From the IMG/VR virus record IMGVR_UViG_3300032223_003095, positions 1 through 23,123 of that record: a DNA stretch of 23,123 nt; one strand, written 5' to 3'. The translations under genes were made by a program, and so were the position numbers. The notes beneath the pieces are model-generated. The model was not told where the DNA came from and did no database searches. It saw nothing but the letters and a program-made list of their open reading frames with translations. Source of the stretch: a virus. Below, one piece after another: positions 17,027 to 22,113 of the stretch (its first letter is position 1; each line of letters opens with the position of its first letter).

Positions 17027-17707
17027 ATGAACAATGAGAACAAAGCAAGGAATAGAATAAAGACAGTGTGGACTATGATATGTGTGATGATTATCACATT
17101 ATTATTTGGAGTAAATTCTGAAGCACACGCTCTTACAGCACAAACAGTGGTGTATAATAAATATATATTATATATTAATAAATATACTAATTTAGTTAAT
17201 ATTAAGAATATAATTAATATAGATATAAGTAAAGAGAAATCCAGTAATACAGTTTATTTAGTTAATGATCTGTCTTCTGGAAAAACTTTTCAAATGCCCG
17301 CATATAGCTTAATGCTAAATTTAAAACAAAGAGTAGATCAAAGGGTAATAATCTCAAGACTAGCGAATGCCATCAAATCCCAGGAAACTGGGGGAGTAAA
17401 CGCATATTATCGCAAGTCTTATTCCAGTCAAGCATGTGGTGCTTACCAGTACATGACGGAGACATGGGATAACTTTATGGGCTATAAGACAGCCTGCCTA
17501 GCACCTGAATGGGTGCAGGATGCAAGAATCATCCATGAACTTCAATTTAATTATGGAAGATTTCATGATTGGAGAAAAGCAGTGGCAGCACACTTATACC
17601 CTGCAAGGGCAAACAATATGAACTCTTGGAACAAGCCAGTTCCAGGCAATCCTACTGTTTACCAATATGTCACATCTGTATTTCAGAAGGCGAACATAGC
17701 TTACTGA
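17027..17707 (+). CDS. Secreted lytic transglycosylase/lysozyme-like protein (226 aa)
   Basis: Residues 12-29 are a hydrophobic segment after a basic N-terminus, followed by AHA (33-35), so a signal peptide or single membrane anchor is likely. The catalytic-type domain begins near 105: E120 in SQETGG is the probable catalytic Glu, and GAYQYMTETW (138-147) is the following goose-lysozyme/SLT/RPF-like motif. QDARIIHEL and DWRKAVAAHLYP complete the fold. A region rich in Ile, Asn and Lys (about 40-75) links the two parts. AGGAGG lies six bases before ATG. It may act as endolysin secreted by the host Sec system, or as a virion wall-cutting enzyme. First gene of a five-gene plus-strand operon; no holin was recognised beside it. 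Confidence 0.8.
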   Translation: MNNENKARNRIKTVWTMICVMIITLLFGVNSEAHALTAQTVVYNKYILYINKYTNLVNIKNIINIDISKEKSSNTVYLVNDLSSGKTFQMPAYSLMLNLKQRVDQRVIISRLANAIKSQETGGVNAYYRKSYSSQACGAYQYMTETWDNFMGYKTACLAPEWVQDARIIHELQFNYGRFHDWRKAVAAHLYPARANNMNSWNKPVPGNPTVYQYVTSVFQKANIAY

Positions 17708-17937
17708 TGAGAATTCAAGTATTTTCACAGTATTACAACTTAGGGCAGGCGGGACGGGTAAAACCTCTCGCCTGTCCTATGCATTTAGAAGATCCTGATG
17801 TAATATTTCCTTTAATTCATAAAGATGAAAATGATAAGGTTGTGTTACAATGTTTAGCATGTGGTTATAAGAACGTTGCTGGACAACAACTTTATGAAAA
17901 CATTATTGAGCAAATTAAGAAGATAGAAAATGAGTGA
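17707..17937 (+). CDS. Small zinc-ribbon-like protein (76 aa)
   Basis: Starts at ATG 17707, overlapping the lysozyme-like stop (TGATG), which implies coupling. CPMH (residues 23-26) and CLACGY form a C-x2-H/C-x2-C metal-binding pair separated by about 25 residues, suggesting a small zinc ribbon. The C-terminal 20 residues are helical and charged. A remarkable 13-bp hairpin lies in the first third of the gene (17742-17778), so it may be regulated at the RNA level; a later start at ATG 17779 would lose the first Cys and is less likely. Function unknown; nucleic-acid or protein binding is a guess. Confidence 0.7.
   Translation: MRIQVFSQYYNLGQAGRVKPLACPMHLEDPDVIFPLIHKDENDKVVLQCLACGYKNVAGQQLYENIIEQIKKIENE
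17742..17778 (+). other. Strong 13-bp RNA hairpin inside the zinc-ribbon gene
   Basis: AGGGCAGGCGGGA (17742-17754) pairs with TCTCGCCTGTCCT (17766-17778) with two G-U pairs and an 11-base loop. The core AGGCGGGA/TCTCGCCT recurs as an intergenic hairpin at 21855-21894. No T-run follows, so it is not an ordinary terminator. Confidence 0.6.
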
Positions 17938-17952
17938 GCCGAAAGCAGGAAA

Positions 17953-18462
17953 ATGGACTTTTTACCTATAGTTGAAGGAAGATCCTGTGGAGACTGCACA
18001 AAGTGCTGTGAAGGCTTTTTAAAGGCTGATATAACCCTAAAAGACGGTACCCCTACGGTATCTATGGGAATGGAAGGCCCTAAAAGAACAATTTGCAGAT
18101 TTGTAGAAGAAGGTGTGGGTTGTAAGGCGTACGAAGTACGTCCTGATAATCCTTGTAGAATATTTAAATGCGATTGGCTGACAAATCCTGATATGCCAGA
18201 ATCTTTTAAGCCCTCAAGAAGTAACGCTATATTTACAACACGGACTGTACACGGAGTTGAATATACAAAACTGATTGAGGCGGGACGGAAACTGGATTCA
18301 GAAGTCCTATCTTGGGCATTTGAATACTATATGGCACAAGGTTCCAATTTCTCGTGGAATGTCCTCGAAAATATCTTCTGGCTCGGATCAGAGGAGTTTA
18401 ACAATATGATGGATAAAGATTATCCTGCGTTAGATAGTGGTCATGGCAAAGATCAAGATTGA
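17953..18462 (+). CDS. YkgJ/CxxCxxCC-family metal-cluster protein (169 aa)
   Basis: The N-terminus has C12-x2-C15-x2-C18-C19 (SCGDCTKCC), the signature of the YkgJ (CxxCxxCC, putative zinc- or iron-chelating) family. C48, C57, C68 and C73 follow in the expected pattern (GCKAYEVRPDNPCRIFKCDW, 56-75 in part: YEVRP and PCRIFKC). All eight Cys are present, so an Fe-S or zinc centre is likely. Biochemical roles of the family are poorly known. AGGA lies just upstream of ATG, and 15 bases separate it from the zinc-ribbon gene; its end overlaps the next gene. Its place after a lysozyme-like gene gives no clear function. Confidence 0.85.
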   Translation: MDFLPIVEGRSCGDCTKCCEGFLKADITLKDGTPTVSMGMEGPKRTICRFVEEGVGCKAYEVRPDNPCRIFKCDWLTNPDMPESFKPSRSNAIFTTRTVHGVEYTKLIEAGRKLDSEVLSWAFEYYMAQGSNFSWNVLENIFWLGSEEFNNMMDKDYPALDSGHGKDQD

Positions 18463-18688
18463 ACGAGCTTATATTGAGGCGGACGAAAAGGAACAAGATA
18501 AATTTTCTATAATGATCGAGATAAAGCGAGATAGAGAATATATACTTGTTGGTACGGTTCCCTTAAATAATCCCAAGTCTTGGCTATTTACGATAAATAA
18601 CGAAGATGGCGATTTGGTGATTAATAATTCGGCGGGAATGGAAGCCAAAAAGTGGGATTATATAACAAAGGAGATATTAGGTGGGTAA
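18443..18688 (+). CDS. Small unknown protein (81 aa)
   Basis: No family recognised. The sequence alternates charged and hydrophobic residues (FSIMIEIKRDREYILVGTV, about 21-39), typical of a small beta sheet, and ends with a short helix. Start options are GTG 18437 and ATG 18443; neither has a clear ribosome-binding site, and both lie inside the end of the YkgJ-type gene, so coupling is likely. MAK at 18443 was preferred. It overlaps the next gene by eight bases. The tight packing supports a real gene. Confidence 0.6.
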   Translation: MAKIKIERAYIEADEKEQDKFSIMIEIKRDREYILVGTVPLNNPKSWLFTINNEDGDLVINNSAGMEAKKWDYITKEILGG

Positions 18689-18920
18689 TTTAGGCGATGA
18701 ACTCAATGATAGAGATATAATCGAGATACTTTCCAATATGAGAGAGCTATTAGGGGCTATATTTATACAATCCCAGAGGAATTATGATATGTTATCTATT
18801 ATTGCAGATAAGTTAGGTGCTGATGCAAAAGGTCTATTTGCTATGCACGAATCTGGAGAGATTCTTGCTCCCGCCCCATCATTTATTTTTGAAGAGGATG
18901 AAGAAAATGTCGAAAACTAG
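18681..18920 (+). CDS. Small acidic unknown protein (79 aa)
   Basis: Begins with GTG at 18681; GGAG lies eight or nine bases upstream inside the previous gene. Residues about 10-50 look like an amphipathic helical pair (IIEILSNMRELLGAIFI, DMLSIIADKLG). The C-terminus is acidic (FEEDEENVEN). No motif found. It ends the plus-strand operon 14 bases before the converging zinc-ribbon gene on the other strand; no terminator hairpin is visible between them. Confidence 0.62.
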   Translation: MGNLGDELNDRDIIEILSNMRELLGAIFIQSQRNYDMLSIIADKLGADAKGLFAMHESGEILAPAPSFIFEEDEENVEN

Positions 18921-18934
18921 ATTTAGTGATATTG

Positions 18935-19078
18935 CTAAGCAGATACACTTTCGTGATCTGCCTCGTTTTCAGAAGACCTCATCTTTTGAACGCATGATAA
19001 ACAGTATCTTAAAATTTCTCCGTGTGAGATAGTAGAAAATCTAGCTTTTACATATCCACACTTGTCACACTTAGGCAT
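18935..19078 (-). CDS. 47-aa zinc-ribbon protein at the end of the deoC operon
   Basis: Starts at ATG 19078, overlapping the last eight bases of deoC. The N-terminus is MPKCDKCGYVKARF and the second pair CLSC lies at residues 26-29, giving C-x2-C (4, 7) and C-x2-C (26, 29), a compact zinc ribbon. A charged C-terminal tail follows. Only a weak AAGAA site precedes it, so it probably relies on coupling to deoC. The opposite strand has a 41-codon open frame over much of this stretch, but that one has no motif. It likely binds nucleic acid or a protein partner; function unknown. Confidence 0.6.
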   Translation of the reverse strand: MPKCDKCGYVKARFSTISHGEILRYCLSCVQKMRSSENEADHESVSA

Positions 19079-19739
19079 TTCTTGCGATAAAGTCATCTAA
19101 AATAGCCTCCGTTGCTGTTAATCCAAATCTTGTAGCTCCCGCTTCATAAAATTCTAAGACAGAATCCAATGTTCTTATCTTTCCTGCAGCTTTTACTGCA
19201 ACTTTTTCAGAAACTGACTCTCTCATGAGCTTAACATGCTCAATTTTAGCACCTTCAGGAGCATATCCTGTTGAAGTTTTCACAAAATTAGCTCCAGCTT
19301 GCTCAGATAACCAGCATCCTTGCTCAATTTCTTCATTTGTAAGGTATGCAGTCTCTAAAATTACCTTTAATGGTCTAGATTCTGCGTATTTTTTGACTAA
19401 TTCTATCTCTTTTACGACATTATCGTAATTTTTTGACTTTAAAGCTCCAATATTAAGCACCATGTCAATTTCATCTACCTGTTGCATAGCTGCAATTTGA
19501 GTTTCTAAACCCTTAACTTCAGGTAGAGAGTATCCAAATGGAAATCCTACAACTGTTGCTACCTTTAAAGAGCTAGATGTTGTTAATTCTTTAGCAAATG
19601 ATACATGTGTAGGTCTTACCATGACAGAATATACGCCATAGCGTAGTGCTAAATTGATCCCCTCCGCCACTTCATAATCTGTTAAGTTTGGTTGAAGCAA
19701 TGAATGGTCAATCATATTTGCTAGATCGCTATATTTCAA
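19071..19739 (-). CDS. deoC: Deoxyribose-phosphate aldolase
   Basis: A class I aldolase that splits 2-deoxyribose-5-phosphate into glyceraldehyde-3-phosphate and acetaldehyde, in deoxynucleoside breakdown. K154 in FVKTSTGY is the Schiff-base lysine, K183 in VKAAGKIRT the second active-site lysine, and D92 in EIDMVLNIGAL the proton-relay Asp. The 222-aa length fits the bacterial enzyme, and all key residues are present, so it should be active. K187 replaces the usual Gly in the KxxGGIRT motif. The start is TTG at 19739, supported by AAGGA six bases upstream and a TTGA overlap with the cupin stop; an ATG at residue 9 has no site. As a phage auxiliary metabolic gene it may recycle degraded host DNA. 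Confidence 0.94.
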   Translation of the reverse strand: MKYSDLANMIDHSLLQPNLTDYEVAEGINLALRYGVYSVMVRPTHVSFAKELTTSSSLKVATVVGFPFGYSLPEVKGLETQIAAMQQVDEIDMVLNIGALKSKNYDNVVKEIELVKKYAESRPLKVILETAYLTNEEIEQGCWLSEQAGANFVKTSTGYAPEGAKIEHVKLMRESVSEKVAVKAAGKIRTLDSVLEFYEAGATRFGLTATEAILDDFIARNA

Positions 19740-20257
19740 ATCATATCCTTAAGTTTGATAGAGTAGGCAATACCTGCTCTTGGTTCTTCTAATGTTTCTA
19801 CTCCATGCTTTATACCTATAGGAAGAAAAATTACATCCCCAGGTTCCATAAAATAGTTTTCTTCTTTACCATCTAAATCTATTGTTGTCCATTTGGTTTT
19901 TCCAACACAATTCCAGTGTATTTGTTCACACCCGTCCTCATGTAACCAAAGTCCTCCAGCTCTTCCTAATGTAGTAGACATTATGTGAGCAGGTTCATCC
20001 CATAACCTATCTCCCCAAACTTCCAATAATGCATTTCTGAAAGTATTGAATTCAGGAATCTTTACCATATTAGGTGATCCTTCTATTTCGTATGTTATAG
20101 AGAAGTCAGGATTATCCCATCTTGTAGGTCTTGTTTTATTACCCTCATGTCTTTGATAAACAAAGTGATCCCAGGTCAAAGTATTTGGAAAGGCATTCTT
20201 CCAAAATTTTATTTTGTCCCCGTGCATTACTTCTTTAAATTCTTCTACAAAGCTCAT
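19736..20257 (-). CDS. Cupin/JmjC-like putative metal-dependent oxygenase (173 aa)
   Basis: The double-stranded beta-helix pattern is visible: H106-E-D108 in WLHEDG is an HxD metal motif, followed by IHWNCVG (113-119), then EPGDVIFLPIGIKHGV (138-153) with the third ligand H151. This layout resembles cupin_8/JmjC-like Fe(II)/2-oxoglutarate oxygenases, but the 2-oxoglutarate-binding residue cannot be assigned and an isomerase-type cupin remains possible. The ATG follows an extended -10 by only five bases, so the transcript may start at or next to the start codon. It overlaps deoC by four bases and is the first gene of the three-gene unit. Substrate unknown; nucleoside, nucleotide or protein are open. 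Confidence 0.78.
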   Translation of the reverse strand: MSFVEEFKEVMHGDKIKFWKNAFPNTLTWDHFVYQRHEGNKTRPTRWDNPDFSITYEIEGSPNMVKIPEFNTFRNALLEVWGDRLWDEPAHIMSTTLGRAGGLWLHEDGCEQIHWNCVGKTKWTTIDLDGKEENYFMEPGDVIFLPIGIKHGVETLEEPRAGIAYSIKLKDMI

Positions 20258-20262
20258 ACCTT

Positions 20263-20271
20263 ATTATAACA
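20263..20271 (-). promoter_or_regulatory. Extended -10 promoter of the cupin-deoC operon, possibly leaderless
   Basis: Minus-strand TGTTATAAT, a perfect -10 with TGn. TTGGTC lies 18 bases upstream as a weak -35. Only five bases separate the -10 from the ATG at 20257, so transcription would begin within or beside the start codon, as in the leaderless messages common in actinobacteria. Confidence 0.52.
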
Positions 20272-20364
20272 GGCAAAATCAGATTTGACCAAAATGTTAA
20301 TGGCCAAATTTTTTGTATGATACAGATTTTGAAACGCAAAATAAAAAAGAAGTAGTGCGCCCAT

Positions 20365-20440
20365 AATGTCCGATTTGTATGCATTACTCATCAGTAATGT
20401 GATGTAACTCACACAAATAATGTAACAAATGTCCGTTTTG
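20365..20440 (+). promoter_or_regulatory. Two direct copies of AATGTCCGwTTTG, candidate operator sites
   Basis: AATGTCCGATTTG at 20365-20377 and AATGTCCGTTTTG at 20428-20440 differ at one base and start 63 bases apart, six helical turns. AATGTCAG follows at 20450, inside the early promoter. Same orientation, in the gap between divergent operons. Confidence 0.4.
20382..20399. promoter_or_regulatory. Perfect 7-bp inverted repeat in the divergent promoter gap
   Basis: CATTACT and AGTAATG flank the 4-base spacer CATC. It has no T-run and lies between the two candidate operator repeats, about 110 bases from the cupin promoter and 60 from the early promoter. A dimeric regulator site is plausible. 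Confidence 0.4.
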
Positions 20441-20444
20441 CGAC

Positions 20445-20473
20445 TTGAAAATGTCAGTGGGGTGTGTTATAGT
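20445..20473 (+). promoter_or_regulatory. Early promoter 1
   Basis: TTGAAA (20445-20450), 17-base spacer, TATAGT (20468-20473) with TGT before it. The spacer begins with ATGTCAG, ten bases before the -10, as in early promoters 2 and 3. It would drive the 70-aa gene with a leader of about 50 bases. Confidence 0.72.
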
Positions 20474-20532
20474 TACACTATAAGAAATTAACAAAGGTTG
20501 TTAGTTTAACTTAAAAGAAAGGTGGTTCTAAA

Positions 20533-20745
20533 ATGAACTACACTAATTACTATAATGAAATCCGTTCTGATATTGCTAAAGAGTTTGGCTTAGAGGCTGG
20601 CGGTTATGCTCCCCGCCCTAAGTTAATGCCTATCACTATCGCTCAGCGTATTAACGCTAAGTATCCTAGTGAGTTTGGTTCTCGTAACCTTAACCCTAAA
20701 GCGGTTCTAATCGCTAAGCGTTATCACGCTCTGTTTGTGGCATAA
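20533..20745 (+). CDS. Small basic early protein of unknown function (70 aa)
   Basis: Preceded by AAGAAAGGTGG and driven by the best promoter in the window. It is rich in Tyr, Asn, Arg and Lys and has no Cys; the middle (PRPKLMPITIAQRINAKYP, 28-46) is followed by RNLNPKAVLIAKRYHALF, which may be a helix-turn type structure. No family recognised. Its position as first gene of the early block and its basic charge fit a small host-takeover or DNA-binding protein, but that is inference. A 13-bp palindrome follows its stop. Confidence 0.75.
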   Translation: MNYTNYYNEIRSDIAKEFGLEAGGYAPRPKLMPITIAQRINAKYPSEFGSRNLNPKAVLIAKRYHALFVA

Positions 20746-20756
20746 GTCACATTCAG

Positions 20757-20769
20757 GACACGGCGTGTC
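20757..20769. repeat. GACACG-G-CGTGTC palindrome
   Basis: A perfect 6-bp inverted repeat with a one-base centre, immediately upstream of early promoter 2 (3 bases before its -35). The same GACACG/CGTGTC arms recur with a longer centre at the right end of the window (23041-23058). No T-run follows, so an operator is more likely than a terminator. Confidence 0.5.
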
Positions 20770-20772
20770 GGG

Positions 20773-20801
20773 TTGATAATGTCAGCCCTATGTGCTAGAC
20801 T
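20773..20801 (+). promoter_or_regulatory. Early promoter 2
   Basis: TTGATA (20773-20778), 17-base spacer starting with ATGTCAG, then TAGACT (20796-20801) preceded by TGC. Transcription near 20808 would give a structured leader of about 105 bases before the 48-aa gene. Confidence 0.62.
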
Positions 20802-20828
20802 AGCGTCATCAAATTAAATAAAGAAAAA

Positions 20829-20913
20829 TCCTGTGAGCCTCTAGCAATAGAGCAAATAATCAGGCAAGGACAGAGGTTAGAAATACTAACCAAATGAAAG
20901 AAAGGTTAATCTA
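20829..20913 (+). ncRNA. Structured leader with two competing hairpins (possible RNA switch)
   Basis: GGTTAG (20875-20880) pairs with CTAACC (20886-20891). The same TAACC could instead pair with GGTTA (20904-20908), which overlaps the ribosome-binding site of the next gene. Upstream, CCTCT (20838-20842 region) can pair with either TAGAG just after it or AGAGG at 20872-20876. A six-codon ORF (ATG 20894, MKERLI) overlaps the ribosome-binding site and ends in TAATG with the main start. Confidence 0.35.
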
Positions 20914-21060
20914 ATGACATACTCATTTGATAACACTAATACAGACCGCTGGTCAGAACTAGCGGACGAATACCAATCTATGATGGATACACTAGATAAC
21001 GAAAGTCTAGAGAGTGTATTTATTCCCGTTGCTTCATTTGATGTAGATGAGGTGCTCTAG
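20914..21060 (+). CDS. Small acidic protein (48 aa)
   Basis: AAAGG lies eight bases before the ATG. The product is strongly acidic (many Asp and Glu, e.g. DRWSELADEYQSMMDTL) and probably helical, ending in DVDEVL. No Cys, no membrane segment and no recognised family. Its stop overlaps the GTG start of the following membrane peptide (TAGTG), indicating coupling. Small acidic phage proteins often mimic DNA or inhibit host enzymes; nothing here proves that. Confidence 0.65.
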   Translation: MTYSFDNTNTDRWSELADEYQSMMDTLDNESLESVFIPVASFDVDEVL

Positions 21061-21176
21061 TGGTAATCCTAACTTATATAATCCGCATACTAATGCTAAT
21101 AGGTTTGACAGTATCCATACCCCTGCTATATGCTATGGGTAAAGATGTAATGACTTGGGGGAAAGATGAGAACTAG
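21060..21176 (+). CDS. Small single-span membrane protein (38 aa)
   Basis: GTG start overlapping the upstream stop, with GAGG five to seven bases before it. Residues about 2-25 are hydrophobic (ILTYIIRILMLIGLTVSIPL) with one Arg at position 9, followed by a polar tail GKDVMTWGKDEN. It is likely one membrane helix. It overlaps the next, signal-peptide-bearing gene by 11 bases, so both envelope proteins are probably co-made. Could be an early membrane-acting peptide; a holin-like role is possible but the position among early genes argues against it. Confidence 0.6.
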   Translation: MVILTYIIRILMLIGLTVSIPLLYAMGKDVMTWGKDEN

Positions 21177-21348
21177 AATAATCCTACTAGCCACCGCCCT
21201 AGTGCTAGTGCCTACAATGGCACAGGCTAAGGTTCATCATACTACAAACAAATATACATACACACACCACCGCCACCAGCGGATCTATTGCCCATATCAG
21301 GGCTGTAAAAAATCTTTCTCTAGTTATACTTCGACACTAGGCAACTAA
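21166..21348 (+). CDS. Small secreted His/Cys-rich protein (60 aa)
   Basis: Residues 1-21 form a clear signal peptide: basic start MRTR, a hydrophobic core, and AQA (19-21) as cleavage site. The mature part (about 39 aa) is rich in His (HHTT, HHRHQ) and carries C42-x4-C47 (CPYQGC), so it may bind zinc or copper outside the membrane. GGGGGAAAG lies directly before the ATG. The gene overlaps the membrane-peptide gene and precedes early promoter 3. I know no family for it. Superinfection exclusion is one possible role for a small exported early protein. Confidence 0.72.
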   Translation: MRTRIILLATALVLVPTMAQAKVHHTTNKYTYTHHRHQRIYCPYQGCKKSFSSYTSTLGN

Positions 21349-21370
21349 TGTCAGTGGTATCTGGTAGAAT
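21348..21370 (+). promoter_or_regulatory. Early promoter 3
   Basis: TAGAAT (21365-21370) preceded by TGG, with ATGTCAG (21348-21354) ten bases before the -10, exactly as in early promoters 1 and 2. The -35 (CAACTA) is poor, which may mean the ATGTCAG box is an activator site. It would drive the 53-aa gene. Confidence 0.52.
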
Positions 21371-21407
21371 ATCTCTAACAACAACAAACAGAAAAGGAAA
21401 TAAATAA

Positions 21408-21569
21408 ATGACAGTAGCAAACAAGACATATCAGGTAGGCGATTTATTCACTACACAAAAGTCAGGTATCACAGGCGTAATCAAGGCTATTGAACCAAAG
21501 GACGCAAATCGCACACTCGTGCTTCTTGATGTTGATGGTGAGGAACGCTTCACCACAGTAACTTTCTAA
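21408..21569 (+). CDS. Small beta-barrel-like protein, first of a paralogous pair (53 aa)
   Basis: AAAGGA lies 8-10 bases before the ATG. The core TYQVGDLFTTQKSGITGVI matches the 56-aa protein encoded 260 bases downstream (TYQIGDLFTTSKTGVTGRI), so the two arose by duplication. The G-D-x-F-T-T pattern followed by alternating hydrophobic strands (RTLVLLDVDGEERFTTVTF) suggests a small SH3-like or KOW-like beta barrel. No Cys or membrane segment. Function unknown. Confidence 0.72.
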   Translation: MTVANKTYQVGDLFTTQKSGITGVIKAIEPKDANRTLVLLDVDGEERFTTVTF

Positions 21570-21594
21570 ATTAGAAACGAAACAGGGACAGTTT

Positions 21595-21634
21595 TGAGAG
21601 TGTTCTCGTCCAATGTCGTAAGTAAGAACTCTCA
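21595..21634 (+). other. Intergenic hairpin between the two paralogous barrel genes
   Basis: TGAGAGT (21595-21601) pairs with ACTCTCA (21628-21634), and TCT (21604-21606) with AGA (21625-21627) after a two-base bulge, giving a 10-bp stem. No T-run follows. It may stabilise the message or set the ratio of the two paralogues. Confidence 0.4.
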
Positions 21635-21670
21635 CCCAACAAAACCCAACAAATGAAAGGAAAACTATAA

Positions 21671-21841
21671 ATGACACTACAAGGATACACTTATCAAATC
21701 GGAGACTTGTTCACAACAAGCAAAACAGGCGTAACAGGTCGCATTGCTTCTTTCTCCCCGATTTCTCAAAAGGTAACTCGTGTTAATTTAGTATTAGCAA
21801 ACGGCTCTCGTCGCTTCGCTATGGTAAAGACAACAAAGTAA
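21671..21841 (+). CDS. Small beta-barrel-like protein, second of the pair (56 aa)
   Basis: AAAGGA lies about nine bases before the ATG. It shares the TYQIGDLFTT core and the overall strand pattern with the 53-aa protein, but the C-terminal half is basic (NGSRRFAMVKTTK) where the first is acidic (DGEERFTTVTF). The pair may therefore bind different partners or form a mixed dimer. No Cys; no recognised family. Confidence 0.72.
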   Translation: MTLQGYTYQIGDLFTTSKTGVTGRIASFSPISQKVTRVNLVLANGSRRFAMVKTTK

Positions 21842-21854
21842 AAATAAAATAAGT

Positions 21855-21894
21855 TTAGGCGGGACTGCACACTAATAACGACACTCTCGCCTAA
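21855..21894 (+). other. Intergenic hairpin, second copy of the AGGCGGGA/TCTCGCCT structure
   Basis: TTAGGCGGGA (21855-21864) pairs with TCTCGCCTAA (21885-21894), ten pairs with one G-U, around a 20-base loop. The inner eight pairs equal those of the hairpin at 17742-17778. No T-run follows. Confidence 0.55.
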
Positions 21895-21922
21895 TTCACA
21901 AAACACGAAAGGAAAACTAATT

Positions 21923-22105
21923 ATGTCAATGTCTCGCAAAGACTATGTAACAACAGCAGATATTCTAAACTCTTATGGTGATGAAATTCGTCGAGATGTT
22001 TTTGAAGATTTGGTTCACGACTTTTCACAAATGTTTGCAGAGGATAACGAAAGATTTGACTCTGACAGATTTTTTGAAGAGTGTTTTAAAAATCTAAAAG
22101 AATAA
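21923..22105 (+). CDS. RKDYV-type small phage protein, copy 1 (60 aa)
   Basis: The product opens with MSMSRKDYV and ends with a FAEDNERFDSDRFFEECF segment. This is the layout of a small phage protein common in actinobacteriophages and other phages (RKDYV near the start, then F-x-x-DN-x-x-FD-x-x-RF near the end) that has no assigned function. It is acidic and helical. AAAGGA lies upstream. A second copy lies at 22720-22908. It is followed by an intrinsic terminator. Confidence 0.8.
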   Translation: MSMSRKDYVTTADILNSYGDEIRRDVFEDLVHDFSQMFAEDNERFDSDRFFEECFKNLKE

Positions 22106-22113
22106 AAAAAGAG

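Noticed and set aside
17569-17706. Upstream extension of the 76-aa zinc-ribbon gene
   Set aside because: It would overlap the lysozyme-like catalytic domain over 138 bases; the TGATG overlap gives a natural start at 17707.
17744-18288. GGCGGGAC repeated at about 17748, 18279 and 21858 as an independent regulatory repeat
   Set aside because: Two copies are coding for Ala-Gly-Arg; only the hairpin context at 17742 and 21855 makes the motif notable, and that is reported separately.
18907-19032. Plus-strand 41-aa open frame after the 79-aa gene
   Set aside because: It lies opposite the 47-aa zinc-ribbon gene, which has a clear metal motif; the plus-strand frame has no motif and a poor ribosome-binding site.
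20757-20769. GACACG-G-CGTGTC as a terminator
   Set aside because: A one-base centre cannot form a normal loop and no T-run follows; an operator fits better.
21462-21677. Minus-strand 71-codon frame
   Set aside because: It is antisense to the two paralogous barrel genes, which are supported by their mutual similarity.
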